DNA from: Novosphingobium sp. MW5
GTDB taxonomy: Bacteria; Pseudomonadota; Alphaproteobacteria; Sphingomonadales; Sphingomonadaceae
Length of the DNA: 64,000 nt
Assembly: GCA_025938935.1 (NCBI GenBank)
Contig: JAPCWB010000001.1
Location: 1,922,001-1,986,000 of the forward strand
Reading direction: 5' to 3'
This document shows, piece after piece, positions 32,008-44,294 of the stretch (position 1 is the first letter of the stretch; each line of letters begins with the position of its first letter). Under the pieces are notes generated by a model. It was not told the origin of the DNA. It ran no database searches and saw nothing but the letters and a program-made list of their open reading frames with translations. Position numbers and translations under genes: made by a program.

Positions 32008-32019
32008 ACGACATGTCGT
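32008..32019. promoter_or_regulatory. 12-bp perfect palindrome in the pspF-psp intergenic region
   Basis: ACGACATGTCGT lies midway between the psp promoter and pspF, at a distance suited to an enhancer or an autoregulatory site for pspF. No relative of it is seen at the other two sigma-54 promoters, so it may act on pspF only. Confidence 0.4.
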
Positions 32020-32060
32020 ATCAGTTGCAGCTACTTGGGAAATTCTGCTAACAATTGGGC

Positions 32061-33104
32061 ATGGAGCGCGGGGTGCAATTCGTCGGCCAGTCTGGGGCCT
32101 TCCTTGACGCGGTGGAGCGCGCCAGCCGCGCCGCTGCGCTCAGCCGTCCGGTACTCGTCATTGGTGAGCGCGGGACCGGCAAGGAACTGATCGCCGACCG
32201 CCTTCACCAGCTCTCCCGCCGCTGGGCCGAACCGATGGTCACGCTCAACTGCGCCGCGTTACCGGAAACGCTGATAGAGGCGGAACTGTTCGGCCATGAG
32301 CAGGGCGCTTTTACGGGTGCCACCCGCGCGAGGGCTGGACGGTTCGAGGAGGCAGACAAGGGCACTCTGTTCCTCGATGAGCTCGCAACGCTATCGATGG
32401 GCGCTCAGGAACGTCTTCTCCGCGCGATTGAATATGGCGAGGTAACGCGCATCGGCTCGTCCCGCGCGATCAATGTCGATGTCCGCATCGTTGCCGCCAC
32501 TAACGAGGACCTGCCGCGTCTGGCCGACGAAGGCCGGTTCCGCGCCGACCTGCTCGACCGGCTGAGCTTTGAAGTCATCACCCTGCCGCCGCTTCGCGCC
32601 CGCGAAGGCGACGTGCCGGTGCTGACCGAGTATTTCGGCCGGCGCATGGCGACCGAACTGGGCTGGGAGGCCTGGCCCGGATTTGACGAAGTGGCGTGGA
32701 AGGGCCTCAACGAATATTCCTGGCCCGGCAACGTGCGCGAACTGCGCAATGTGGTGGAGCGCGCGGTCTACCGCTGGGATGACTGGACGCGTCCCGTGGC
32801 GCACATCGTCTATGATCCCTTCGACAGCCCGTGGAAGCCCGAAGCGGCACCGCACCGCGCACCGGCCGAGGGGCAGGCGGCCGCAGCCGCTGCGACCGTC
32901 CATCCGCCAGCCGCACAGACCACGCATGATCATGTCTCGGACCTGCGCTCGGCCGTCGATGCGCATGAGAAGGCGATCATCGAACATCACCTCGGCAAGC
33001 ACCGCTACAACCAGCGCCAGACCGCCAAGGCACTGGGCCTGACCTATGACCAGCTGCGCCACTGCATGAAAAAGCACGGCCTGATGGATAAGGCGGCTGG
33101 ATAA
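32061..33104 (+). CDS. pspF: Sigma-54-dependent activator PspF
   Basis: 347 residues: an AAA+ domain directly at the N-terminus with no receiver domain. Walker A is VIGERGTGKELIADRLHQLS, the sigma-54-contact loop is GAFTGA in HEQGAFTGATRA, Walker B is GTLFLDELATLS, and the arginine-finger region is FRADLLDRLSF. A Fis-type helix-turn-helix ends the protein (KHRYNQRQTAKALGLTYDQLRHCMKKHG). About 90 residues of Pro/Ala-rich linker separate them. ATG 32061 fits the family start (ERGVQFVGQSGAFLDAVE); TTG 32055 is also possible. It is divergent from the psp operon. Confidence 0.96.
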   Translation: MERGVQFVGQSGAFLDAVERASRAAALSRPVLVIGERGTGKELIADRLHQLSRRWAEPMVTLNCAALPETLIEAELFGHEQGAFTGATRARAGRFEEADKGTLFLDELATLSMGAQERLLRAIEYGEVTRIGSSRAINVDVRIVAATNEDLPRLADEGRFRADLLDRLSFEVITLPPLRAREGDVPVLTEYFGRRMATELGWEAWPGFDEVAWKGLNEYSWPGNVRELRNVVERAVYRWDDWTRPVAHIVYDPFDSPWKPEAAPHRAPAEGQAAAAAATVHPPAAQTTHDHVSDLRSAVDAHEKAIIEHHLGKHRYNQRQTAKALGLTYDQLRHCMKKHGLMDKAAG

Positions 33105-33194
33105 GATCCCAAGTTAACAACCTTGTAACCTCGTGTTTGTACTTAGTTCCTTCCACAGGTGGGGACGGGGGTCCCCCATGGGGGGAGACCGGGT

Positions 33195-33512
33195 ATGTAT
33201 CGCGCTGCACAGTGGGTTGTTCGTCACAAGGTTCTGGTTGTCGCCATCGGCGCGGCCGGGTTCATCTTCTTTGGTGGTAACAAGGAGCAGCCGAAGCCGG
33301 CCAATCCCTGGTCCTCGGCCTCTGCGGAAGAGGTGACCGTGGTTCGCGGATCGTCATCGTCAGGCCAGAAGAAATCGCTGACCGACAAGGCGATCGGTGC
33401 CGTTTCGGGCGTGGCCAAGGACTATGTCGGCGTCGACATCGGTGGCGTGAAGGAAACCAACGACCAGAACTGGGCCGCGGTGACCGACGCCACCAAGAAG
33501 GCGTCCGAATAG
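33195..33512 (+). CDS. Small single-span protein of unknown function
   Basis: 105 residues: MYRAAQWVVRHKVLVVAIGAAGFIFFGG forms one N-terminal membrane helix. A Ser-rich linker and a short tail follow (KSLTDKAIGAVSGVAKDYVGVDIGGVKETNDQNWAAVTDATKKASE). GGGGAGA precedes ATG 33195, so I reject the longer frame from 33159. It lies 90 bp after pspF on the same strand; whether it belongs with the stress genes is open. Confidence 0.7.
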   Translation: MYRAAQWVVRHKVLVVAIGAAGFIFFGGNKEQPKPANPWSSASAEEVTVVRGSSSSGQKKSLTDKAIGAVSGVAKDYVGVDIGGVKETNDQNWAAVTDATKKASE

Positions 33513-33523
33513 GCCTAACTCTC

Positions 33524-33554
33524 GCCCCGGCCTCTCTTGCCGGGGCAATACCTT
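33524..33554 (+). terminator. Terminator after the 105-aa protein gene
   Basis: GCCCCGG (33524-33530) pairs with CCGGGGC (33540-33546), then AATACCTTTT. It lies at the convergent junction with the deacetylase. Confidence 0.6.
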
Positions 33555-33555
33555 T

Positions 33556-34633
33556 TCAGGCTGCCAGCACCGGCAGGGCGGTTTCGGCCACCCAGTTGCC
33601 ATAGGCGCTGAGCGATGCCGCCTTGCGCTTCCCTGCGCCGACCAGGTCGCGGTAAAGGTCGGTTATTCCTGAAAGCTCGGCCTCGAACTCGATCTGGCTG
33701 ACGCGCGAGATCGTCGAGAATGCGGGGCAGGGCGAGCAAGTCCGCACCGTGGCGGGCGAGGCCTGCCTCGCAGGTCGTCGCCGTTTTTACCCCAGCCAGT
33801 CGAAGCGAGGCAAAGCGCGTGGGAGACCATATTCCGCTCGGATAGCAGAAATGCCTGGCCTCTCGGCCCGTCATGCCCGCGATTGAGGCGCGATTGTCGA
33901 GCACTTCCCGCAGGCCGTCATCCAGCCCTTCCGGCAGGACGTGGCGGTGAGTGTGAAGTTCGATTACCATGCCTGAGGCTTCAAGCTCCGCAACTTCCTC
34001 CGGCGTCAGCAGGCTCAGCTTGCGGCTGGCGACAAGGGCTTCGTAATCGACCTCCATCCGCTCGGCAAAGCGGCGTACGAAGGCGGCACGGCCCTCGCTG
34101 TCAAAGGTCTCGCAAACCGCCACGAACAGCTCCTTGGCCAGCTCACTGCGCTTATCGCCGTCCAGTAAGACGACACCGGCAAAGCCAGCGCTTTCAAGGC
34201 CGAGGCCCGACAGGTTGACGCTCTGCAGTGGGCTTTTCCAGCAGATATAGGCAATTGCCAGCTGCAGGATCGGGCCGCCCTTTTCGACGTAGTAGGTGGT
34301 CAGGTAGAGCGTCGATGGAAAGCCGTGTTCCGCAAGCACGGGAGCGGCGACCGCGCGGGTCGAATAGAAGCCGTCGTCGATGGTGAGGACGACTGGAGCC
34401 TCGTCGATGGCATCCTGTTCCAGCAGGCGCGCCGCATCGTTAAGCGAAATTACCGGAAAGCCCGCGCGCGCAATGTGGCGCATGCGCTGGCCGAACTCGT
34501 TGGGTGAAATGAACAGCGAGGGGCGGAACCGCGCTTCGTCTTCCAGTGCAAAGCCATGATAACACAGGATCCGCAGCCGGCGGCGCGTGGCGCGGCGGGC
34601 GAGGGCAAAAAGCCCCCCAACCGGCACAGCCAC
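33556..34633 (-). CDS. Polysaccharide deacetylase family protein (frameshifted)
   Basis: A NodB-type protein. LRILCYHGFALEDEARFRPSLF is followed by PVVLTIDDGFYSTRAVAAPVLAEHGFPSTLYLTTYYV (metal-binding D-D), IELHTHRHVLP (the H-x-x-x-H region) and HFCYPSGIWSPTR. The frame breaks near 33705. Dropping one base there joins ILDDL to RVSQIEFEAELSGITDLYRDL and gives 358 residues, ending AETALPVLAA. As written the protein runs on in the wrong frame to 33515. The start is GTG 34633. It probably removes N-acetyl groups from a surface polysaccharide. Confidence 0.85.
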
Positions 34634-34869
34634 AACCCGGTCCTGATGATCGATCGCCGCATGACGCGGATTTTAGCGCCAATAGGCAAGCCAATGGTTA
34701 ATTCGCAGCGCGACAGGCAAGGTATGGCCGCGGAATCTTTCCAATTGCATTTTTGCCGCGATGCGCCTAACTGGCCGCCATCCCGACATTGTGAAGCAAG
34801 GAAGGGGCTGGCGCCGAAAGGGGCCGGCGCGAAACGCTTTGCACATGTCCGGCCCTTTTGGAGTGTTTC

Positions 34870-35430
34870 ATGGCGGATATTGCGCGCCTTATCGAAGTGA
34901 TCGAACCCGAGGTTGCGGCCCTGGGATTCGAACTCGTGCGCGTGAAGTACTTCAAGGGCGGCGAAATCGGGGATGAGGATTTCACCCTGCAGGTCATGGC
35001 CGAGGATCCGGCGACCGGGCAGTTGGTGATCGACCAGTGCGCCGCGCTGTCGCACCGCATTTCCGACAAGATCGACGATCTGGAAGAGGCGGGCGATGTT
35101 CTGCTGACGGACGCCTACCGCCTCGAAGTCAGCTCGCCGGGCATTGACCGCCCGCTGACCCGCGCCAAGGATTTTACCCAGTGGACCGGCCACGAAGCGC
35201 GCGTCACGCTGCTCAATCCGGTCGATGGCAACCGCAAGACGGTGCAGGGCGATATTACCTCTTTTGATGGCGAGACGATCGTCCTCGTCGATCGCAAGTC
35301 GGGAGAGGTTTCTTTCCCCTATTCCGACGTCCAATCCGCCAAGCTGGTCTTGACCGACCGCCTGATTGCCGCCACCCGCCCGCTCGACACCAGCGGTGCC
35401 GATGAAGTCATCGAAGAACAGGAAGACTGA
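34870..35430 (+). CDS. rimP: Ribosome maturation factor RimP
   Basis: 186 residues. The RimP N-terminal domain has DIARLIEVIEPEVAALGFELVRVKYFKGGE and the core DAYRLEVSSPGIDRPLTRAKDFTQWTGHEARV, followed by the SH3-like C-terminal domain. It is needed for 30S maturation. ATG 34870 is chosen because GGAG lies six bases upstream and homology starts there. It is first of the nusA operon, four bases from nusA. Confidence 0.95.
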   Translation: MADIARLIEVIEPEVAALGFELVRVKYFKGGEIGDEDFTLQVMAEDPATGQLVIDQCAALSHRISDKIDDLEEAGDVLLTDAYRLEVSSPGIDRPLTRAKDFTQWTGHEARVTLLNPVDGNRKTVQGDITSFDGETIVLVDRKSGEVSFPYSDVQSAKLVLTDRLIAATRPLDTSGADEVIEEQED

Positions 35431-35433
35431 TCC

Positions 35434-37062
35434 ATGAGTGCGATTTCCGCGAACCGCGCCGAACTGCTCGCCATTGCGAATGCCGTTGCGACAGAGAAGA
35501 TGATCGACAAGTCGATCGTCATCGAGGCCATGGAAGAGGCGATCCAGAAGTCCGCCCGTAACCGCTATGGTGCCGAGAACGACATCCGCGCCAAGCTCGA
35601 TCCGCGCACCGGCGACCTGCGCCTGTGGCGCGTCGTCGAAGTGGTCGAAGAGGTCGAGGACTATTTCAAGCAGGTCGACCTGAAGGCCGCGCAGAAGCTG
35701 CAGGCCGATGCCAAGCTGGGTGACTTCATCGTCGATCCGCTGCCGCCGGTCGACCTGGGTCGCATCGACGCGCAGTCGGCCAAGCAGGTGATCTTCCAGA
35801 AGGTCCGCGATGCCGAGCGCGAGCGCCAGTACGAGGAATTCAAGGACCGCGCCGGTGAAATCGTTGTCGGCACGATCAAGTCGGTCGAATTCGGCCACGT
35901 CATCGTCAACCTCGGCCGCGCCGAGGGCGTGATCCGCCGCGACCAGCAGATCCCCCGCGAAGTCGCCCGCACCGGCGAACGCGTCCGCGCCTACATTTCG
36001 AAGGTGGAACGCAACAACCGCGGCCCGCAGATCTTCCTCAGCCGCGCGCACCCCGAATTCATGAAGAAGCTGTTCGCGCAGGAAGTGCCTGAAATCTATG
36101 ACGGCGTGATCACCATCATGGCCGCTGCCCGCGATCCCGGCAGCCGCGCCAAGATCGGCGTGATCAGCCGCGACAGCTCGATCGATCCGGTCGGCGCCTG
36201 CGTCGGCATGAAGGGCAGCCGCGTCCAGGCCGTCGTGCAGGAACTGCAGGGCGAAAAGATCGACATCATTCCCTGGAGCGAAGACACCGCGACCTTCGTC
36301 GTCAACGCGCTTCAGCCGGCCACCGTCAGCCGCGTGGTGATCGACGAAGAGGAAAGCCGCATCGAAGTCGTCGTTCCCGATGACCAGCTGTCGCTCGCCA
36401 TCGGTCGCCGTGGTCAGAACGTGCGTCTGGCCAGCCAGCTCACCGGCAGCCAGATCGACATCATGACCGAGGCGGAATCGAGCGAGAAGCGCCAGAAGGA
36501 ATTCGCTGAGCGTTCGAAGATGTTCGAGGAAGAGCTCGACGTCGACGAAACCCTGTCGCAGCTGCTGGTTGCCGAAGGCTTCAGCGAGCTCGAGGAAGTT
36601 GCCTATATCGAGCTTGCCGAACTGGCGACGATCGAGGGCTTCGACGAGGAACTCGCTGAGGAACTGCAGAGCCGCGCCCAGGAAGCGCTTGACCGCCGCG
36701 AGGAAGCGAACCGCGAAAAGCGCCGCGCCCTTGGGGTCGAAGATGCCCTCGCTGAAATCCCGCACCTCACCGAAGCGATGCTCGTCACGCTCGGCAAGGC
36801 CGGCATCAAGACGCTCGACGATCTCGCCGATCTCGCCACCGATGAACTCATTGCCAAGAAGCGCACCGAGCAGCGGCGCCGCAATGCCGATGCAGGCCCG
36901 CCGCAGCGCCGTCCGCAGCGCGACGAAGACAAGGGCGGCGTCCTTGGCGAATATGGCCTGAGCGAAGAGCAGGGCAACGAAATCATCATGGCCGCGCGCG
37001 CGCACTGGTTCGACGACGAGCCAGCCACAGAGGAGGCCGCCGATGCGGATTCCTCACAATGA
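35434..37062 (+). CDS. nusA: Transcription termination/antitermination factor NusA
   Basis: 542 residues: an N-terminal RNA-polymerase-binding domain, the S1 domain (GEIVVGTIKSVEFGHVIVNLGRAEGVI), and two KH domains (GACVGMKGSRVQAVVQELQGEKIDI; LAIGRRGQNVRLASQLTG). The C-terminal helix-hairpin-helix repeats are ETLSQLLVAEGFSELEEVAYIE and LVTLGKAGIKTLDDLADLATDEL. It acts in pausing, termination and rRNA antitermination. Its 3' end overlaps the ylxR gene by 20 bases. Confidence 0.98.
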   Translation: MSAISANRAELLAIANAVATEKMIDKSIVIEAMEEAIQKSARNRYGAENDIRAKLDPRTGDLRLWRVVEVVEEVEDYFKQVDLKAAQKLQADAKLGDFIVDPLPPVDLGRIDAQSAKQVIFQKVRDAERERQYEEFKDRAGEIVVGTIKSVEFGHVIVNLGRAEGVIRRDQQIPREVARTGERVRAYISKVERNNRGPQIFLSRAHPEFMKKLFAQEVPEIYDGVITIMAAARDPGSRAKIGVISRDSSIDPVGACVGMKGSRVQAVVQELQGEKIDIIPWSEDTATFVVNALQPATVSRVVIDEEESRIEVVVPDDQLSLAIGRRGQNVRLASQLTGSQIDIMTEAESSEKRQKEFAERSKMFEEELDVDETLSQLLVAEGFSELEEVAYIELAELATIEGFDEELAEELQSRAQEALDRREEANREKRRALGVEDALAEIPHLTEAMLVTLGKAGIKTLDDLADLATDELIAKKRTEQRRRNADAGPPQRRPQRDEDKGGVLGEYGLSEEQGNEIIMAARAHWFDDEPATEEAADADSSQ

Positions 37063-37753
37063 ACCGCTAGGTTCCGACGCCTCTGGAGCGCCTGAAAGGC
37101 GCTGCATTCTCTCCGGGGATCACGGTCCCCGGGATGGATTGCTGCGCCTGGCGATCTCGCCTGACGGGCTGGTGCTGCCCGACGTCTTTGCCAAGGCTCC
37201 GGGCCGGGGCGCATGGATCGGCGTGTCTCGGGCCGAGCTTGAAAAAGCGATCGCCAAGGGCCAGATGAAGGGCGCATTGGCGCGCGCGTTCAAGGGCGCG
37301 GCGCTGACCATTCCGGATGACCTTCCAGAGAAGATTGAAGCCGCGTTGACCCGTGCCGTTGCCGACCGCCTTGGCCTGGAACTGCGTGCCGGACGGCTTG
37401 TTCTCGGCTCCGACCGCATCGCGGAACAGGCGCGCAGCGGGCGGATTGCCTGGCTCGGCCATGCCGCCGATGCCAGCGAAGATGGCTCGCGCAAGCTCGA
37501 CCAGGCCTGGCGGGTTGGCATGGAAGAAGAGGGCAGCGGCATGGCGGGAACGCGCTTGCCACTGGACCGGACGGCTCTGTCTGTGGCATTGGGCCGCGAC
37601 AATGTCGTCCACCTGGCGCTCGACGACGCAGCCGCGGCACAGCGATTGTCCGCCCTGCTGGAGCGCCTGCTCCGTTTCCTTGGTCGCAGCGATCCTGCGG
37701 CAGACGAATTGAGCGCGGGGGCGAATGCTTCGTCCGCCGTGACGAATGATTGA
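37043..37753 (+). CDS. ylxR: YlxR (DUF448) / L7Ae-like RNA-binding protein
   Basis: 236 residues. The DUF448 core is PERRCILSGDHGPRDGLLRLAISPDGLVLPDVFAKAPGRGAWIGVSR, with the usual R-C-I and GRGAW motifs. A C-terminal part (RLVLGSDRIAEQARSGRIAWLGHAADAS...) looks like the L7Ae fold of the YlxQ partner, so this is the two-domain form common in alphaproteobacteria. It sits in its standard place between nusA and infB. Confidence 0.92.
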   Translation: MRIPHNEPLGSDASGAPERRCILSGDHGPRDGLLRLAISPDGLVLPDVFAKAPGRGAWIGVSRAELEKAIAKGQMKGALARAFKGAALTIPDDLPEKIEAALTRAVADRLGLELRAGRLVLGSDRIAEQARSGRIAWLGHAADASEDGSRKLDQAWRVGMEEEGSGMAGTRLPLDRTALSVALGRDNVVHLALDDAAAAQRLSALLERLLRFLGRSDPAADELSAGANASSAVTND

Positions 37754-37775
37754 TTTTGAAGGATAGTTTTGACCG

Positions 37776-40304
<2,529 letters not shown>

Positions 40305-40333
40305 GTAGCAGGGCCAACCTGTGGGATATGAAC

Positions 40334-40380
40334 CTGAACATGCCGCGCGCTGGAAAGTGCTCGTTGGCATGTTCAGTTTT
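40334..40380 (+). terminator. Terminator after infB
   Basis: CTGAACATGCC (40334-40344) pairs perfectly over 11 bp with GGCATGTTCAG (40366-40376), followed directly by TTTT. Confidence 0.85.
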
Positions 40381-40436
40381 CTGTTTCTGATTGGCGCTCT
40401 AGTTCAATGGCTGAGTGTCGCGTTGAGGGGAATTTG

Positions 40437-40976
40437 ATGCCCCGCTACGTCGCCTTCTTCGGTTCGATCAACGTCGGTGGAAACCGCCTGAAAATGGCGG
40501 ACCTGCGCCATGCGCTTGAGCGTGAGGACATCGAAAACGTCGAGACTGTTGTCGCCAGCGGCAACGTGCTGTTCGATTTCGACGACCGCCCGACCGAAGG
40601 GCTGGAAGACATGTTTGCCTTCATCATGAAGGACCGCTTCGACATCAAGAGCTTCGTCGCGGTGCGCAGTCGGGATGAACTGGCGGCGGCAATCGAGGGC
40701 AATCCCTTTGCCGCGGACGGGGAGGAAAACCTCGTCCACACGCAGTTCCTCGCCTGCCAGCCCGAAGAAGGTGCGTTCGACCTGCTCGTTTCCGAATACA
40801 ACGGACGCGGGCCGGAAAGGATGGCCATGGGGGACCGGGCGCTTTACATCGACTATGTCGACGGTGCCGGCAACTCGCGCCTTACCGGCGATTTCATCGC
40901 GCGGCGGCTGGGCTGCCCTGGCACCGCGCGCAACATCCGGTCCATGCGCCGGATACTCGAGAAGATGGACAGTTGA
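40437..40976 (+). CDS. DUF1697 family protein
   Basis: 179 residues starting [48 protein letters not shown], the family signature (FLRGINVGG-like and S-G-N). AGGGGA lies before ATG 40437. The function is unknown. Its stop overlaps the rbfA start (TGATG), so it is coupled to rbfA although placed after the infB terminator. Confidence 0.92.
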   Translation: MPRYVAFFGSINVGGNRLKMADLRHALEREDIENVETVVASGNVLFDFDDRPTEGLEDMFAFIMKDRFDIKSFVAVRSRDELAAAIEGNPFAADGEENLVHTQFLACQPEEGAFDLLVSEYNGRGPERMAMGDRALYIDYVDGAGNSRLTGDFIARRLGCPGTARNIRSMRRILEKMDS

Positions 40977-41371
40977 TGGCCCGCGCTGCTGCAACCCCCG
41001 AAACCCGCTCGGTCCGCCTGCTCAAGGTGGGCGAACAGGTGCGCCACGTGATCTCCGAACTGCTGACGCGTCAGGAAGTGCATGACGACGTGCTTTCGGC
41101 TTACACCATCTCGGTCACCGAGGTCCGTATGTCGCCCGACCTGCGCCACGCCCACGTCTATGTGAAGCCTCTGCTCGGCTCGGACGAGGAACTGGTGCTG
41201 AAAGCCCTGCGCACCAACACGGCCTTCTTCCAGAAGATGGTCGCGGGCAAGCTAAAGCTGAAATATGCCGCCAAGATCAAGTTCATGGCCGACGAGACCT
41301 TTGACGAGGCCAGCCGCATCGATGCGCTGCTGAACGATCCCAAGGTGCTGCGCGACCTCGAAAGCGACTGA
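40976..41371 (+). CDS. rbfA: 30S ribosome-binding factor RbfA
   Basis: 131 residues with the KH-like fold: [49 protein letters not shown] and the C-terminal [26 protein letters not shown]. It helps process 16S rRNA in late 30S assembly. ATG 40976 overlaps the DUF1697 stop; the TTG at 40973 in front of it is not needed. Confidence 0.95.
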   Translation: MARAAATPETRSVRLLKVGEQVRHVISELLTRQEVHDDVLSAYTISVTEVRMSPDLRHAHVYVKPLLGSDEELVLKALRTNTAFFQKMVAGKLKLKYAAKIKFMADETFDEASRIDALLNDPKVLRDLESD

Positions 41372-41373
41372 GC

Positions 41374-41934
41374 CTAGTCCGGAACCATCCGGGCCTTGAT
41401 CGTGATCGTCACGTCCTTGCCCACGATTCCCCCATAGCCGTTCATGCCGAACTGGCGGCGGTCGATGGTTGTCTGCGCGGTGATTGAAACCGGATCACGG
41501 CCTGTTGCCTCCGCGGGAGGCGTGGCGAAGGTGACATTCATCACCGTCGGGCGGGAAGTGCCCCGCGCAGTGAGCTGTCCGATGACCTGAGCGGTGTTGG
41601 GTCCGGTCATGACCATGCGCTGGCCGGAAAAGCTGACAATGGGGTGCCGCGCGACGTCGAGGAAGTCCGGGCCCCTAAGCTGCTCGCCCACCTTGGCATC
41701 GCGCGTTGCCATGACGCGCGCATCAACGGCAACGTCGAGCCGTACGGAGCCCGGCTGGTTGGGCGAAAGCACGATGCCGCCGCTCATCTTCGAAAACTGC
41801 GCCGATTTCTTTGCGATGCCCAGCACCGTCACCTTGGCGTCGACAAGGCTGGCGCGGCTGTCGATCTGGTAGCGGTAGGCAGGGGAAGACGCCGCAATCG
41901 AAAGCAGGGGAATGGCGGCGAGGAGTATGCGCAT
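41374..41934 (-). CDS. YceI family periplasmic lipid-binding-like protein
   Basis: 186 residues with a signal peptide (MRILLAAIPLLSIAASSPA) and a lipocalin-like YceI barrel. Blocks are YRYQIDSRASLVDAKVTVLG, RDAKVGEQLRGPDFLDVARHPIVSFSGQRM, and the close MNGYGGIVGKDVTITIKARM. Relatives bind polyisoprenoids or quinone-like lipids; the ligand here is unknown. It lies opposite to the rbfA operon and convergent with it. Confidence 0.9.
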   Translation of the reverse strand: MRILLAAIPLLSIAASSPAYRYQIDSRASLVDAKVTVLGIAKKSAQFSKMSGGIVLSPNQPGSVRLDVAVDARVMATRDAKVGEQLRGPDFLDVARHPIVSFSGQRMVMTGPNTAQVIGQLTARGTSRPTVMNVTFATPPAEATGRDPVSITAQTTIDRRQFGMNGYGGIVGKDVTITIKARMVPD

Positions 41935-42120
41935 GACTTGCTGTTCCGATCTGCCCCGTTCGGGGGGAATCCGTTCGTTACCGCAGGATCGCCAAACATC
42001 CTTACCATCAGGTTAAGGGATAAGCCTGATAGTGCGGAAACCACCATGCGGCGCGGCATTCCACAGGCACGGGCGGAATCGGACTCGCCTTTGCCGCGAC
42101 AGCACCTATCTGTGAGGGCC

Positions 42121-42699
42121 ATGGCCAAGCTCTATTTCTACTATGCCAGCATGAACGCCGGCAAATCGACCAACCTGTTGCAGGCGAACTTCAATTATAA
42201 CGAGCGCGGCATGCAGACGATGCTGTGGACGGCGGAGCTGGACGACCGCGGCGGCGAAAGGGCGATCGAAAGCCGCATTGGCCTCCACGCTGACGCGCAC
42301 CGGTTCAACGCCGGAACCGATCTGTGGGACCGCGTAATGGCTGCGCACCGCGTGGAACCGCTCGCCTGCGTGCTGGTGGACGAGGCGCAGTTCCTTTCCG
42401 TGCAGCAGGTCTGGCAACTGGCGCGCATCGCGGACGAAGGCGGCATTCCCGTGCTCTGCTATGGTCTGCGCACCGATTTCCAGGGCGAACTCTTCCCCGG
42501 ATCGGGCGCGTTACTCGGCCTTGCCGACGCGCTGATCGAGCTGAAAGCGGTATGCCACTGCGGCCGCAAGTCGACGATGAACCTGCGCGTCGATGAAAGC
42601 GGCGCGGCGGTGAAGGCGGGCGCGCAGACCGAGATCGGCGGCAATGACCGCTACGTTGCGCTTTGCCGCAAGCACTTCAGCGAGGCCCTCGGCCGATGA
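42121..42699 (+). CDS. tdk: Thymidine kinase (type II)
   Basis: 192 residues. P-loop FYYASMNAGKSTNLLQ, lid and DEAQF box (CVLVDEAQFLSVQQVWQL), substrate loop GLRTDFQGELFPGS, and a zinc site from CHCGRK plus a late Cys (YVALCRKHF). It phosphorylates thymidine for salvage. The open frame extends far upstream, but homology begins at ATG 42121. Its stop overlaps the start of the protease gene (ATGA). Confidence 0.96.
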   Translation: MAKLYFYYASMNAGKSTNLLQANFNYNERGMQTMLWTAELDDRGGERAIESRIGLHADAHRFNAGTDLWDRVMAAHRVEPLACVLVDEAQFLSVQQVWQLARIADEGGIPVLCYGLRTDFQGELFPGSGALLGLADALIELKAVCHCGRKSTMNLRVDESGAAVKAGAQTEIGGNDRYVALCRKHFSEALGR

Positions 42700-43388
42700 G
42701 CGATACAATTCTGCGCATGGCGGCACTGATCGTACCGATGGTGCTGGCCATCGTGTTCCACGAAGTTGCCCATGGCCTTGCTGCCAAGTGGCTGGGCGAT
42801 CCGACGGCGCAGGAGCGCGGGCGGCTGAGCCTTAACCCGATCCGCCATGTCGATCCGATCGGCACGGTTGTGCTCCCCGGCGCGCTGGCGTTGATGGGGC
42901 TGCCTGTGTTTGGCTGGGCCAAGCCAGTGCCCGTGATCCCGCAGCGGATGCGCAATCCCCGGCTAGGCATGATGCTTTCGGCAGCGGCGGGGCCCTTGTC
43001 CAATTTCCTTCAGGCCCTGGTCGGCGCAGTGCTCTTGGGCATGCTGGTTGCGACCTATGGCTCAGTCGAGGAACCGGGCGGCGTGGTGAAGTTCCTCGTG
43101 ATGTTCCTCAGCTACGTGCTGATGATCAACGTGTTCGTCGGCTTATTCAACCTGATCCCGGTGCCGCCATTCGATGGTTCGCATATCGTTGAAGGCCTGC
43201 TGCCGCGCGGCCTCGCCATGCAATACGCCCGCCTGCGCAACTTCGGCTTTGCGCTCGTGCTGATCGTGATCGTCGTGCTGCCCTACATCTTTCCGAGCTT
43301 CGATCCGGTCGGCGCGATCATCGACAAGCCCTACGGCGCGATGATGGACATGTACGGTTGGGTCGTGAAGGCCATTGCGGGCGAGTGA
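42696..43388 (+). CDS. Site-2 protease family (M50) membrane metalloprotease
   Basis: About 230 residues with five to six helices. The zinc site is H-E-V-A-H in VFHEVAHGLAAKWLGDPTAQERGRLSLNPIRHVDPIGT, and the third ligand region is NLIPVPPFDGSHIVEGLLP. This is the short S2P/Rip-like group without a PDZ domain. It is translationally coupled to tdk. A link to envelope stress is possible but not shown. Confidence 0.93.
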   Translation: MSDTILRMAALIVPMVLAIVFHEVAHGLAAKWLGDPTAQERGRLSLNPIRHVDPIGTVVLPGALALMGLPVFGWAKPVPVIPQRMRNPRLGMMLSAAAGPLSNFLQALVGAVLLGMLVATYGSVEEPGGVVKFLVMFLSYVLMINVFVGLFNLIPVPPFDGSHIVEGLLPRGLAMQYARLRNFGFALVLIVIVVLPYIFPSFDPVGAIIDKPYGAMMDMYGWVVKAIAGE

Positions 43389-43389
43389 C

Positions 43390-44289
43390 GTGATCAACGG
43401 CTGGATCATCCTCGACAAGCCGCTCGAGCTTGGCTCGACCCAGGCGGTGGGGGCGGTCAAGCGCAACCTGCGTGAAGCTGGCTATGGTAAGGTCAAGGTG
43501 GGCCACGGCGGCACGCTCGATCCGCTGGCGACCGGCGTGCTGCCTATCGCACTGGGGGAGGCGACCAAGCTGTGCGGGCGGATGCTCGATGCCAGCAAGG
43601 AATATGCCTTTACCATCCGGTTCGGGGTGGAGACCGATACGCTTGATCTGGAAGGCAAGGTGATCGCCAGCAGTGAGGTTCGGCCCTCACAGGCTGAGGT
43701 CGAGGCTGTGCTACCCCGCTTTACCGGACCTATCGAGCAGATCCCGCCTGCTTATTCCGCCCTGATGGTCGACGGCCAGCGGGCCTATGACCGGGCGCGG
43801 GCTGGGGAGGGGGTCGAACTCAAGAGCCGGTCGGTGACGGTCCATTCGCTCACGATCGAAGCATTCTCGCCTGAAGAAGCTACCCTCGTCGCCCACGTGT
43901 CCAAGGGCACCTATATCCGCAGCCTTGCCCGCGACATTGCCCGCGCGCTTGGCACAGTTGGCCATGTCACCATGCTGCGCCGCCTTCGCGCAGGGCCTTT
44001 CGCCGAAAATCAGGCGATTTCGCTGGACAAATTGAACGAAGTGGGTAAGGGCGCGCCACTTGAGAACGTACTCTTGCCGCTGGAGGCAGGGCTGGTCGAC
44101 ATCCCGGCTCTCAACCTCGGTCCGGAACAGGCAAGCATGGTCCGACAGGGCCGGGTTCTGACCGGACTGCCCCACGATGACGGGCTGTACTGGGCGCGAA
44201 GCGGGAATGTTCCCCTCGCACTCGTGGAGCTTTCGGGCGGAGACGCCCGCGTGACGAGGGGTTTCAACCTTTCCGATGTCGCGGAGTAA
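43390..44289 (+). CDS. truB: tRNA pseudouridine(55) synthase TruB
   Basis: About 299 residues: [22 protein letters not shown], then the catalytic Asp in [23 protein letters not shown], and [31 protein letters not shown]. It makes pseudouridine 55 in the tRNA T loop. I prefer GTG 43390, just after the protease stop, since homology begins at its second codon; TTG 43375 is the alternative. It is followed six bases later by rpsO. Confidence 0.95.
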   Translation: MINGWIILDKPLELGSTQAVGAVKRNLREAGYGKVKVGHGGTLDPLATGVLPIALGEATKLCGRMLDASKEYAFTIRFGVETDTLDLEGKVIASSEVRPSQAEVEAVLPRFTGPIEQIPPAYSALMVDGQRAYDRARAGEGVELKSRSVTVHSLTIEAFSPEEATLVAHVSKGTYIRSLARDIARALGTVGHVTMLRRLRAGPFAENQAISLDKLNEVGKGAPLENVLLPLEAGLVDIPALNLGPEQASMVRQGRVLTGLPHDDGLYWARSGNVPLALVELSGGDARVTRGFNLSDVAE

Positions 44290-44294
44290 GTACT

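Noticed and set aside
34450..37005. 851-codon open frame antisense to nusA and rimP
   Set aside because: It is a shadow of nusA/rimP codon bias; its composition (Asp/Ala/Val/His/Arg runs) is typical of antisense frames.
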